A stretch of DNA of 15,296 bases from Anaerolineae bacterium (GTDB lineage Bacteria > Chloroflexota > Anaerolineae > B4-G1 > SLSP01), in the NCBI GenBank assembly GCA_016934645.1, contig JAFGSL010000563.1:1-15296 (forward strand), written 5' to 3'. The notes under the pieces are model-generated. The model searched no databases and had not been told where the DNA came from. It saw nothing but the letters and a program-made list of their open reading frames with translations. Of the stretch, positions 7,408 to 14,902 are shown piece after piece. Within the stretch, counting starts at the first letter, position 1. Every line of letters starts with the position of its first letter. Position numbers and translations under genes: made by a program.

Positions 7408-7501
7408 TCCTGCTGGGTTCGCGTGCGGGACCATGAATGTCTTTGAAATCCTAACAATATTCACAATATCTTGATCAGGATTGCTCTAGTGGAGGTGCAT
7501 G

Positions 7502-10500
7502 ATGAACAAGTACGCTCGAATTCGTCTGGCATATACCTTGATCGCTGCCGTATTCATAATGGCATTGGCCCTTGTGATAACGACAGCCAAGGCTTCTGAC
7601 ACTACTCCACCTCTCTCTCTAGGAGATAAAAAAGAGAACGGGGGATCGTCTCCCCCCACTGGCGTCGACCTCGACGTCAGCTACATCAACCGTGCGCCGC
7701 TGTACAAGGCGTACTGCGTGCAGTATCTCTACGACGCGCCCGACCAACCGGGCCGCCCGTATCTCTGCCCCGGCACCGAGGATGATCAACGCTGGCCCGC
7801 GCCTGGCGAAATCGTCACCTTCACGGCGCACATCATCAACAAGGGCACGGTCGACAGCCCGGCCTCCGACTACGCCTGGTACATTGACGGGACGGCGGTC
7901 GCCAGTGGGACGTTACCCACGTTGGCCCCGGCAGCAGAAGTCACGGCGACTTACGCTTGGTCCTGGGGGCACGCCCTCTCTCCCGATGGACAGCGGGCGT
8001 TGGGCGAGCACAGCGTGCGCTTCACCGTCGATCCTGCCAACGCCATCGCCGAGACCTACGAGAGCAACAACAGCCTTGAGGATCGCACCAATGCAATGAG
8101 CTTCAGCATCTACTTCACACCGGAAATGTATGAGGCGTACAACACACCGGTGCATCCAATGCATCCTTACTCGACGGAAGATTGGATACAAAAGCAAATT
8201 ATAGCGATGAACACAGCCTTTGCCGATTCGATCTACCCGGTCACGCCGCAGGGCGCGACGCTGCGCGTACGGATCAACACGATTGGCATTGCCGCTGATG
8301 CCCCGCCGCCAGACGGCGAGCATGATGGCGGCTGGTTCATCAAAGACGAGGTGCGTTGCGCCGATTGCGGGTACTACGATCCCGTGATCGACATCGACTG
8401 GGGAATGGTCCACGAACTAAGCCACCAGGTGTCGCTGATTGATCTCTATGCCATCGGTGTCTATGCGGCCAACGTCTTCGTCACCGACCACGACGGGATG
8501 CCCGCCAGCTTCGGCTTTGGGTGGTCGAACGGAGGCTTGATGGGCGGCGGCGACACTGCGCCCCACAACGATTCCCATCTCTACTCCAGCCATACTGCCG
8601 GTGGCGCTTCGACCTTCACCGGATACCGCAACGGGTACTACGGCTCTTACCTGTTCGACATCCCCTTGCAAAACTACCTGCGCATCCTCGATAACCAGGG
8701 AAATCCGGCCACCGGCGTCCAGGTGATGCTTTACCAGCGCACCGGCCCCTGGGACTGGACCGGGCAGATGGGCGTGGATGCGACGCCGGAAATCAGCGGT
8801 ACGACGGACAGCGCCGGCATTTTCCCCCTGCCCAATCGCTCCGCCAATGGCGGCACGGTGACGCAGAACGGGCACGTGATGCACGACAATCCCTTTGGCG
8901 TCGTGGACATCATTGGCAACCAGGGGCTGTTTTTGATCAGCCTGGCCCGGCAGGATCACGAAGAATTCGACTGGCTGGATATCACCCAGTTCAATCTGGC
9001 CTACTGGATGGGGGACACGATCAGCCACACGTTCACGATTTCATCTCACGTTCCTCCGGCGAACGCGCCGGTTGCGCCGCAACTGAGGCCAGTGCGCATA
9101 GAAGGCACACTCGCAACACTAAACTGGTACCCAATCCCTGGAGCTGCCGGCTACCGGGTGTATCGAGCCACGCCGTCGGAATATCGCTACAGCGTCGTCA
9201 GCGATTGGCTCACCGAGACGACCTACGCAGAATGGGCTGGCGCGTGGCAAGATGGTCAACACCGGGTCTACGCCGTCACCGCGGTGGACGGCGAAGGGCG
9301 AGAGAGCGCCTTCAGCGCGCCAGCCTACGCCCCCACCCTCACTCCCCGGACCGTCGTCATCAACCTCTTTGGAACCAGGACGGTGCTCAATAACTGGAAT
9401 ATGTATCCCCTACTACGCCAGCAACCGGATGGACGGTACACGCACCGGCTCGTCAACGTCCATTACGACATGGGCAGCGCTGCCGATCTGACTTACGATG
9501 CCGCTGGATCACTGGTAGTCAGCGGCTTTGGCATGTTCCCTCCGGAAATTCGCCGCGCGGTGCGCGCCTACGATGCGATGATGCAGCCGTTGTGGGCCTT
9601 CGGCGAGGAGGGAACCGAACCGGGGCAATTCATCGCGCCGTCCGGCGTGACAACGTGGGGGCCGCCTTGCACATATGGTGGCCCGTATGACGTGGATGCT
9701 CATACGTCTCTGCTACTGCACTTCGATGGGGACTTCACCGGGGCCGAAGGTGAAATCGGGACGGCGAACGGCGTCACGTTCACCACAGGTTATGATGGGC
9801 AGGGCGCGTTCATCACGAACACGAACATCCTGAGCTACCCCGTCACCGGAAACCTGACCCATACGTACGGCGCGGTCGAATTCTGGGTGCGGCCCACCTG
9901 GGATGGCAACGGCGGCAGCAACCACACGCTTTTCTGGTGGGACGATGGTAGTTACCGCCTGCACCTGCGCAAGGACCCGATCAGCAATCTGGTCTTCGAT
10001 TACTTTTATGGAAGCGGCGGCTGTGGTGCACCGACCAATGTGGCACACTGGCGGGCCGGAGAGTGGCATCACCTCGCCTTCACGTGGGCGGAGAACGTCA
10101 TCAGCCTGTACGTGGACGGCCAGCGCGTTGCCCAAGAAGAGTGCGGAGGAACGGCCCGACCTACCGCTCCCGACTTCTCCATTGGGTCGAAACCCGACGG
10201 CAGCGACACCATCGAGGCCGTCATTGACGAACTACGCATCAGCGACATCCCGCGGTTGGGCAACAGCGACTCGTGCACCCGCATCCTCATCGCCGACAGT
10301 GCCGCACATCGCATCCAGGCGTTTGACTCTATGGGCAACCTCCTGTCGATCTACGGAAACGTGCCGGGCACGCTGCTGGGGCAATTCGACACGCCTCAGG
10401 ATATCACTATAGACAGCAACGAGCGGGTCATCGTCGTGGATCAGGGTAACGACCGGCTGGTCGTCCTGAACTTCGATGGGCAGACATTCAGCCCTCAAGG

Positions 10501-10795
10501 CATCATCACCGCCGGGTTTAGCAGTCCCACTGGCATTGCAGTGGACGCTGCGGACAACCTCTACGTGGCAGATACGGGCAACAATCGCATCGTCGTACTG
10601 GATGCCGCAGATAGTGTCACAGCCACTTACACAATGCCCAACGACGGGCACACCGGCCCGTTCAATGCGCCGTGCGGTGTAGCCGTGGAGGCGGATGGCG
10701 ATATTGTCGTCGCGGATACGGGCAACGGCCGGGTGGTGACCATCCGTAATGTGGTGGGATGGCGCAAAGTCTATCTACCGCTCATTGCTAAGTAA
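7502..10795 (+). CDS. large secreted metzincin-like protein: CARDB, HExxH, Fn3, NHL propeller with inserted LamG, YLPL tail
   Basis: The full frame from 7499 codes 1,098 residues; I use the second of two adjoining ATGs because GGAGGT is 5 nt before it and only 2 nt before the first. Residue numbers count from 7499. A signal peptide (about 1-32) is followed by a CARDB-like domain (55-200). The next domain carries MVHELSHQVSLID: H305, E306, H309 and D315 fit HExxHxxGxxD of Asp-type metzincins such as snapalysin, with Ser for Gly, and LMGG (M348) may be the Met-turn. An Fn3-like domain (523-615) follows. NHL blades occupy about 659-720 and 925-1085, interrupted by a LamG/ConA-like domain (725-917). 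The protein ends WRKVYLPLIAK. It is probably an exported, surface-held peptidase; activity is unproven. The preceding 91-nt gap has only a weak TTGAAA-N18-TATCTT promoter-like pair. Confidence 0.85.
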   Translation: MNKYARIRLAYTLIAAVFIMALALVITTAKASDTTPPLSLGDKKENGGSSPPTGVDLDVSYINRAPLYKAYCVQYLYDAPDQPGRPYLCPGTEDDQRWPAPGEIVTFTAHIINKGTVDSPASDYAWYIDGTAVASGTLPTLAPAAEVTATYAWSWGHALSPDGQRALGEHSVRFTVDPANAIAETYESNNSLEDRTNAMSFSIYFTPEMYEAYNTPVHPMHPYSTEDWIQKQIIAMNTAFADSIYPVTPQGATLRVRINTIGIAADAPPPDGEHDGGWFIKDEVRCADCGYYDPVIDIDWGMVHELSHQVSLIDLYAIGVYAANVFVTDHDGMPASFGFGWSNGGLMGGGDTAPHNDSHLYSSHTAGGASTFTGYRNGYYGSYLFDIPLQNYLRILDNQGNPATGVQVMLYQRTGPWDWTGQMGVDATPEISGTTDSAGIFPLPNRSANGGTVTQNGHVMHDNPFGVVDIIGNQGLFLISLARQDHEEFDWLDITQFNLAYWMGDTISHTFTISSHVPPANAPVAPQLRPVRIEGTLATLNWYPIPGAAGYRVYRATPSEYRYSVVSDWLTETTYAEWAGAWQDGQHRVYAVTAVDGEGRESAFSAPAYAPTLTPRTVVINLFGTRTVLNNWNMYPLLRQQPDGRYTHRLVNVHYDMGSAADLTYDAAGSLVVSGFGMFPPEIRRAVRAYDAMMQPLWAFGEEGTEPGQFIAPSGVTTWGPPCTYGGPYDVDAHTSLLLHFDGDFTGAEGEIGTANGVTFTTGYDGQGAFITNTNILSYPVTGNLTHTYGAVEFWVRPTWDGNGGSNHTLFWWDDGSYRLHLRKDPISNLVFDYFYGSGGCGAPTNVAHWRAGEWHHLAFTWAENVISLYVDGQRVAQEECGGTARPTAPDFSIGSKPDGSDTIEAVIDELRISDIPRLGNSDSCTRILIADSAAHRIQAFDSMGNLLSIYGNVPGTLLGQFDTPQDITIDSNERVIVVDQGNDRLVVLNFDGQTFSPQGIITAGFSSPTGIAVDAADNLYVADTGNNRIVVLDAADSVTATYTMPNDGHTGPFNAPCGVAVEADGDIVVADTGNGRVVTIRNVVGWRKVYLPLIAK

Positions 10796-10828
10796 GAACA
10801 CACAGTCATTACGCGGTTTGCTTCCTTG

Positions 10829-10898
10829 GACAGGATTTACAGGATCAACAGGATAAAGAACCCTTTTCAAAGTCTGTTCTAATCCTGTTAATCCTGTC
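10829..10898. repeat. dispersed palindromic repeat with 9-base period, copy 2
   Basis: The left arm (10829-10854) has three units of the type ACAGGAT; the right arm (10879-10898) carries the complementary AATCCTGTTAATCCTGTC. It shares the unit and layout with the repeat at 3736-3796 but has a longer, diverged centre. It lies 33 nt after the metzincin-like gene in the 200-nt gap before the DUF333 lipoprotein gene; nothing else was recognised in that gap. Confidence 0.75.
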
Positions 10899-10995
10899 AG
10901 AAAATGACAAAATGCGTAACTGCTAACATAGGCTTGTTACCTTTTCTCTGAGAGCACGACATGTATAGCAAATCTTTTGAGCAAGGAGGTGCTCT

Positions 10996-11841
10996 ATGAA
11001 ATTGCGTTTATCTTGGTTTAGTGTGATTGTTCTGGTAATGATTCTCGTCTTAAGTACAGCGTGTACCTCATCTTCGAGGGAAACGCCAGAGAATATTCAG
11101 GTGATGCCGACGCAGGCTCCAGCGGTCCAAGCGACGGAGCCTCCAGTGGTCAAAACGGCGGAGACCATCGCAGAGGCAGAAAAGACGCCTGCACCGGGCA
11201 ACGACGCAGCCCCTATCGGTATGCCCAACCCGTCCTCGGTGTATTGTGAGGCCAGAGGCTACCGGCTCGGAACGCGAACGGACGCGAATGGCGGCCAGTA
11301 TGGCGTGTGCGCCTTCCCAGATGGTACCGAGTGTGAGGAATGGGCCTTTTTCCGTGGGGAATGCCAGATAGGCATCGATCTGACCGGTTGGCTTGAATAC
11401 ACCAATGCGGACTACGGCTTCGCGTTCCGCAGGCCGCCGGATTGGGAGCTAGAAGAAGTCCAGGGGCCGGACAATACGATGGCCGGTCATCAGGTGAAGC
11501 TCCACATCCGCCCGGAAGCTGGGCGCGAGATCGAGATGATCATCAGCTTCAAGCGTGTGGGAGAAGAGCAGTTGATCTGGCCCACCGGCGTGGGGGACGG
11601 CGAGTTTTTCGACAAGGGGCAAGCCTGGCTGATGGCGGAACCTGTGAAGCGTAACACGCTCGTATGCGACGGGCGGGATATGAGCGTGTACTACCAGCAG
11701 GAGGGCGGCGTCCGGCGCGGCGACCTCGAATTCGCCATCATCCTGGGCTACGTCGGCAGTTGCGCGGATGGCTACGCGATCCCGGTGCCGATCGAAGACC
11801 TGGCGGATGCGGTTGTGGCAACGTTTGCGCTGCTGCCATAG
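10996..11841 (+). CDS. lipoprotein with DUF333 (putative hemolysin) domain and a C-terminal PsbP-like region
   Basis: The 281-residue product has a hydrophobic signal sequence ending LSTACTSSS; C23 is the likely lipidated residue, though the Leu is one position earlier than in the standard lipobox. A Thr/Ala/Pro-rich linker runs to about 76. Residues 78-123 are a DUF333 domain: NPSSVYCEARGYRLG, then GGQYGVCAFPDGTECEEWAF and the ending RGEC, with four cysteines. Residues 131-281 (GWLEYTNADYGFAFRRPPDW onward) resemble the PsbP-like or stress-associated extracytoplasmic domains seen after YTN-YGFSF motifs. DUF333 has no settled function; the name hemolysin is historical. A perfect AAGGAGGT with a 5-nt gap decides the start, and a terminator follows, so it is probably a single-gene unit. 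Confidence 0.85.
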   Translation: MKLRLSWFSVIVLVMILVLSTACTSSSRETPENIQVMPTQAPAVQATEPPVVKTAETIAEAEKTPAPGNDAAPIGMPNPSSVYCEARGYRLGTRTDANGGQYGVCAFPDGTECEEWAFFRGECQIGIDLTGWLEYTNADYGFAFRRPPDWELEEVQGPDNTMAGHQVKLHIRPEAGREIEMIISFKRVGEEQLIWPTGVGDGEFFDKGQAWLMAEPVKRNTLVCDGRDMSVYYQQEGGVRRGDLEFAIILGYVGSCADGYAIPVPIEDLADAVVATFALLP

Positions 11842-11859
11842 TCGACACTACTAACACAG

Positions 11860-11895
11860 ACCGGGATGAGCAAAATCGCAAATCCCGGTTTTGTT
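11860..11895 (+). terminator. intrinsic terminator of the DUF333 lipoprotein gene
   Basis: ACCGGGAT (11860-11867) pairs with ATCCCGGT (11882-11889) around a 14-nt loop and is followed by TTTGTT. It starts 18 nt after the stop codon. Confidence 0.6.
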
Positions 11896-11909
11896 AGGTT
11901 GAGAAGTGT

Positions 11910-11993
11910 CTCATCATTCTCGTCCTGAATCAGCGGTTGCCTTCCAAAACCGCCCCGAGGAGCGACGTGCATGTCGCATCGAAAAATGATGAG
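11910..11993. repeat. compact nested inverted-repeat element (three-way-junction shape)
   Basis: CTCATCATT (11910-11918) pairs with AATGATGAG (11985-11993). Inside are two further hairpins: GCGGTT/AACCGC (11933-11938 with 11948-11953), which can be extended by CTCG/CGAG (11919-11922 with 11956-11959), and GCGAC/GTCGC (11962-11966 with 11973-11977). The shape is a three-way junction of 84 nt. It lies after a terminator and upstream of the next promoter, so it may be a dispersed DNA element, a small RNA from an unseen promoter, or part of a read-through 3' end. I could not match it to a known riboswitch. Confidence 0.45.
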
Positions 11994-12020
11994 CCCTCGC
12001 GCTTTTGGGAACATTATAGA

Positions 12021-12049
12021 TTGACACACGAGCCAACATCGCATATACT
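12021..12049 (+). promoter_or_regulatory. strong sigma70 promoter for the FG-GAP/FGE gene
   Basis: TTGACA (12021-12026, perfect -35) is separated by exactly 17 nt from TATACT (12044-12049, 5 of 6 matches). The start would fall near 12056. This is the best promoter match in the window and it implies an unusually long 5' leader. Confidence 0.7.
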
Positions 12050-12055
12050 ATAAGT

Positions 12056-12364
12056 ACCTGTTAAGTGTCCCCTCTATGAATACCCTGTTTCCAAGATAAC
12101 GTGCCTGTATGGACAGGGTCTTTCCTTAGGATTCGTAAAAATATAACTTCCCGTTCTAACGCTCTAGGCCCCGTCTCCGGGGCGCTCTGCGCAGGAACTT
12201 ATTCTTTTACAGCCCCTTAATGCAACACCCTACACTAGGACGGCGTTACTTCTTCTTCCCTTTCGCGCATACACAGTTTTCACCTTCGGGCGCCAAGCAG
12301 AGAGCTGCCCGGAAGGTGTTATTTTGTTCTCTGCGAAGGTTTCACCTAGCGAAAGGAGTATACG
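12056..12364 (+). promoter_or_regulatory. long structured 5' leader of the FG-GAP/FGE gene
   Basis: About 308 nt separate the predicted start from the ATG at 12365, with no convincing open reading frame. Structures seen in order: ACCCTGT/ACAGGGT (12082-12088 with 12113-12119), followed by TCTTTCCTT; GCCCCG/CGGGGC with a 4-nt loop (12168-12183); and a complex folding region from 12259 to the ribosome-binding site, described separately. This accounts for most of the 523-nt stretch without a gene from 11842 to 12364. Confidence 0.5.
12259..12358 (+). promoter_or_regulatory. candidate RNA switch: terminator-like hairpin, pseudoknot and SD-masking stem
   Basis: Hairpin A: CACCTTCGGGC (12281-12291) pairs with 12307-12318 with one bulge and is followed by TTATTTTGTT, like an intrinsic terminator. 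Pairing B: its loop GCAGAGA (12297-12303) is complementary to TCTCTGC (12328-12334), giving an H-type pseudoknot. Pairing C: ACCTTCG (12282-12288) can instead pair with CGAAGGT (12334-12340); C plus B makes a long alternative hairpin that excludes A. Pairing D: CCTTTCGC (12259-12266) is complementary to GCGAAAGG (12349-12356), which covers the AAAGGAG ribosome-binding site. All pairings were found by eye. Confidence 0.45.
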
Positions 12365-14783
12365 ATGAACACGTTCAGGATTCGTAACCGTTTGTTGACG
12401 TTGTGCCTGGGCCTGGCCCTGCTGTGCCTAGGCAGCCGCGCGTGGCAGCCGGTCCACGGCGCAATGGTGGACTTGTCGCCGCCGGATGGCCTGACCCCGA
12501 TGGATTGGCAGAGCATCCCGAGTCAGGTCGCCAAACTCACCGCGGCCGACGGTGCAGGGGGGGACATCTTTGGCCTTTCTGTCTCGGTCAGTGGTAGTAC
12601 GGCCATTGTCGGAGCGCATCAAGCCAATGTTAGTGGCAACGAGTGCCAGGGTGCTGCTTATGTCTTCTATCAGGATCAGGATGGATCCCATGTCTGGGGG
12701 CAGGTTGCCAAACTCACTGCCGACGACGGTGTGGGGGGCGACTATTTTGGCCGCTCAGTCTCATTGAGCGGTGACACGGCTATCGTTGGTAGCGTTACCA
12801 ACCAGCGTAAAGCATATGTTTTCTACCGCAACCAGAATGGAGACAACGCTTGGGACCAGATCGGCAAACTTACCGCCGCTGATGTCGAGGTGGATGATAC
12901 TTTTGGCAACTCCGTGTCAATAGACGGCGACACAGCTGTAGTTGGAGCTTGGGGTGCTTATAACAACAGCAACTATCAGCAGGGTGCCGCCTATGTTTTC
13001 TATCGTAACCAGGGCGGCCCAGATGCGTGGGGCCAAGTCATTAGGCTCACCGCCGACGACGGCACGGCATATGATTGGTTTGGTTGGTCTGTCGTGGTGA
13101 GTGGTGACATCATTATTATCGGGGCGCCTCAAGCCGCTGCTGGCACTGTTGACCAAGGGGCAGCCTATGTTTTCTATCGTGACGAGAATGGATCAAATGC
13201 GTGGGGGCAGATCGCTAAACTCACCGCCAACGACGGTGCAACTCAAGATCGTTTTGGCGTTTCCGTGGCGCTTAGCGGCGACGTAGCCGTCGTCGGCGCA
13301 TACGCTGCCGATGTGATGAATGACAACGACAACCAAGGTGCAGCTTACATCTTCTACCAAAATCAGGGTAGATCTGACGCCTGGGGTCAGGTTGGTAAGC
13401 TTATCACTGGCGACGGCGCGGAGGGCGACAATTTCGGTTGTTCTGTATCGCTCAACGGTGATATGGCCGTTGTTGGAGCATATCAGGCCGACATCAACGG
13501 GAACTATAGTCAAGGTGCAGCCTACACATTCTCCCGTGACTTTGGAGGAATGGATGCTTGGGGGCAAGTTGCTAAACTTATCGCGGACGACGGTGCAAGC
13601 GATGATTGGTTAGGTTACTCCGTGTCGGTCAGCGATAACACGATCTTGGTTGGCGCGAACCAGGCTAAAGTTGACGGTAATATATCCCAAGGCGCGGCCT
13701 ACGTTTTTTCGACAGTCTGTATATCGCTGACAGATATATCTATTGCTGGTCCTATCGGTATCACCAGCACCCTCTATATCGGCGGGAACTACCATTTCCA
13801 GGCTGTCATCACGCCTGCCAATGCCACGCTACCAATCACCTATACATGGACGCCAACACCTGTGACCGGACAGGGGACGGCAGACGCCGTGTATCGCTGG
13901 ACGACGCCAGGGACATATGCGATAACCCTCACGGCGCAGAATTGCCCTGCACCCTCCTCGGTGGTCACAGCAACCCGGTGGGTAGGGGTTGAAGAACGGT
14001 ACTTTATCTACCTGCCACTGGCCCTGCGCAATTTTGCGCCATTCGTGCCAGGTGAGATGGTTTTCATACCTGCCGGTGAATTCCAGATGGGCTGCGACCC
14101 AGCGCACAACGGCGGCTATACTTGTGATTACAATTACAACGAGCTGCCCTTGCATACAGTTTACCTGGATGCCTACTTTATTGACAAATACGAAGTGACC
14201 AACGCGCAATACCGCGCTTGCGTCAATGCCGGTGTGTGCGCATTGCCAGACTATGATTCTACCCCAACGCGTCCCTCGTACTTCAGCAATCCCGTTTATG
14301 ACCACTATCCCGTCGTCAGTGTCTCGTGGTACGATGCCAGGGATTACTTGTACATGGGCAGGCAAACGCTTGCTGACAGAGGCGGAATGGGAAAAGGCCG
14401 CGCGGGGTACGGATGCGCGACTCTATCCGTGGGGCGATGAAGCGCCGGATTGCTCGCGGGTGAATTATGATCCCGGATATGGCACGTATTGCGTAGGCGA
14501 CACCACCCAGGTCGGCAGTTACCCGACCGGCGCCAGTCCTTACGGTGCGCTGGATATGGCAGGTAACGTGGATGAATGGGTGAATGACTGGTACCAGAGC
14601 GACTATTACAGTGTCTCACCTTACGCAAACCCGCCAGGACCGGTTAGCGGGACTGACCGCGGACTGCGAGGGGGTAATTGGGGCAGCATCAATTTCATCC
14701 AATCACCTCACCGTGGCTATCTCTTACCGACATTGTCGGCTGGCGCGATTGGTTTCCGGTGCGCGAGGACAGCGGGGCAATAA
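12365..14783 (+). CDS. secreted FG-GAP propeller plus FGE-sulfatase-like domain protein, frameshifted
   Basis: As read, the first frame stops at 14440 (691 residues) and the rest of the last domain continues in another frame to 14783; removing one T at 14348-14349 restores 805 residues. After a signal peptide (about 1-33), seven FG-GAP units of 52-60 residues (53-452; [33 protein letters not shown]) should form a seven-bladed propeller. A PKD/Ig-like region (453-540) and the motif [11 protein letters not shown] (546-556) follow. The C-terminal FGE/SUMF1-like domain (about 561-805) has [50 protein letters not shown] and GFRCAR. The cysteines of true formylglycine-generating enzyme, expected after GGNW, are missing ([10 protein letters not shown]), so it is probably a binding domain. 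The FG-GAP units suggest adhesion or ligand binding. AAAGGAG lies 6 nt before the ATG. Confidence 0.8.
14348..14349 (+). other. one-base frameshift inside the FGE domain
   Basis: The domain reads SWYDARDY in one frame and [14 protein letters not shown] in the next, with GATTAC-TT-GTACATGG at the junction; one T is extra. The run is only two bases long, so it is not a typical homopolymer error, and no slippery heptamer for programmed shifting is seen. It may be an assembly or read error or a real inactivating mutation. Confidence 0.75.
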
Positions 14784-14787
14784 CTTA

Positions 14788-14823
14788 TAGGTGCGACGCA
14801 CTTCGGAAAGTGCGTCGCACCTA
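14788..14823 (+). terminator. perfect 16-bp hairpin after the FG-GAP/FGE gene
   Basis: Arms 14788-14803 and 14808-14823 are exact reverse complements around the tetraloop CGGA. Each arm is itself a palindrome around its centre (GTGCG-A-CGCAC), like the arms of the hairpin at 148-214. It starts 4 nt after the stop codon at 14783. No U-tract follows, so it may be an mRNA-end or dispersed repeat element rather than a standard intrinsic terminator. Confidence 0.55.
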
Positions 14824-14837
14824 AACCAGCAGCATAA

Positions 14838-14871
14838 GGGACGGACCGTTTTCCCAAAGCAGTACCGTCCC
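14838..14871 (+). repeat. hairpin upstream of the second FG-GAP gene
   Basis: GGGACGG (14838-14844) pairs with CCGTCCC (14865-14871) around a 20-nt loop in the short leader of the paralogue. The function is unknown; it may affect mRNA stability or translation. The 119-nt gap lacks the long switch-like leader seen before the first copy. Confidence 0.4.
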
Positions 14872-14902
14872 ATCAAATTTCACATCACGAAAGGAGTATG
14901 AG

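Noticed and set aside
8417..9028. 203-residue open frame on the minus strand
   Set aside because: It lies entirely inside the metzincin-like gene, whose frame has clear domains; the minus frame shows no recognisable motif.
11910..11993. TPP, purine or cyclic-di-GMP riboswitch in the three-way-junction element
   Set aside because: The shape is similar but none of the conserved core sequences of those classes is present, and it lies upstream of the promoter.
11772..12044. 90-residue minus-strand frame over the terminator and inverted-repeat element
   Set aside because: It overlaps the DUF333 gene end and is made of repeat sequence; no start site or domain supports it.
14344..14628. 94-residue minus-strand frame under the FGE domain
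   Set aside because: The plus-strand frames carry conserved FGE motifs throughout; this is a shadow.
12365..14783. True formylglycine-generating enzyme for sulfatase maturation
   Set aside because: The catalytic cysteine pair is absent and no sulfatase gene is in the window.
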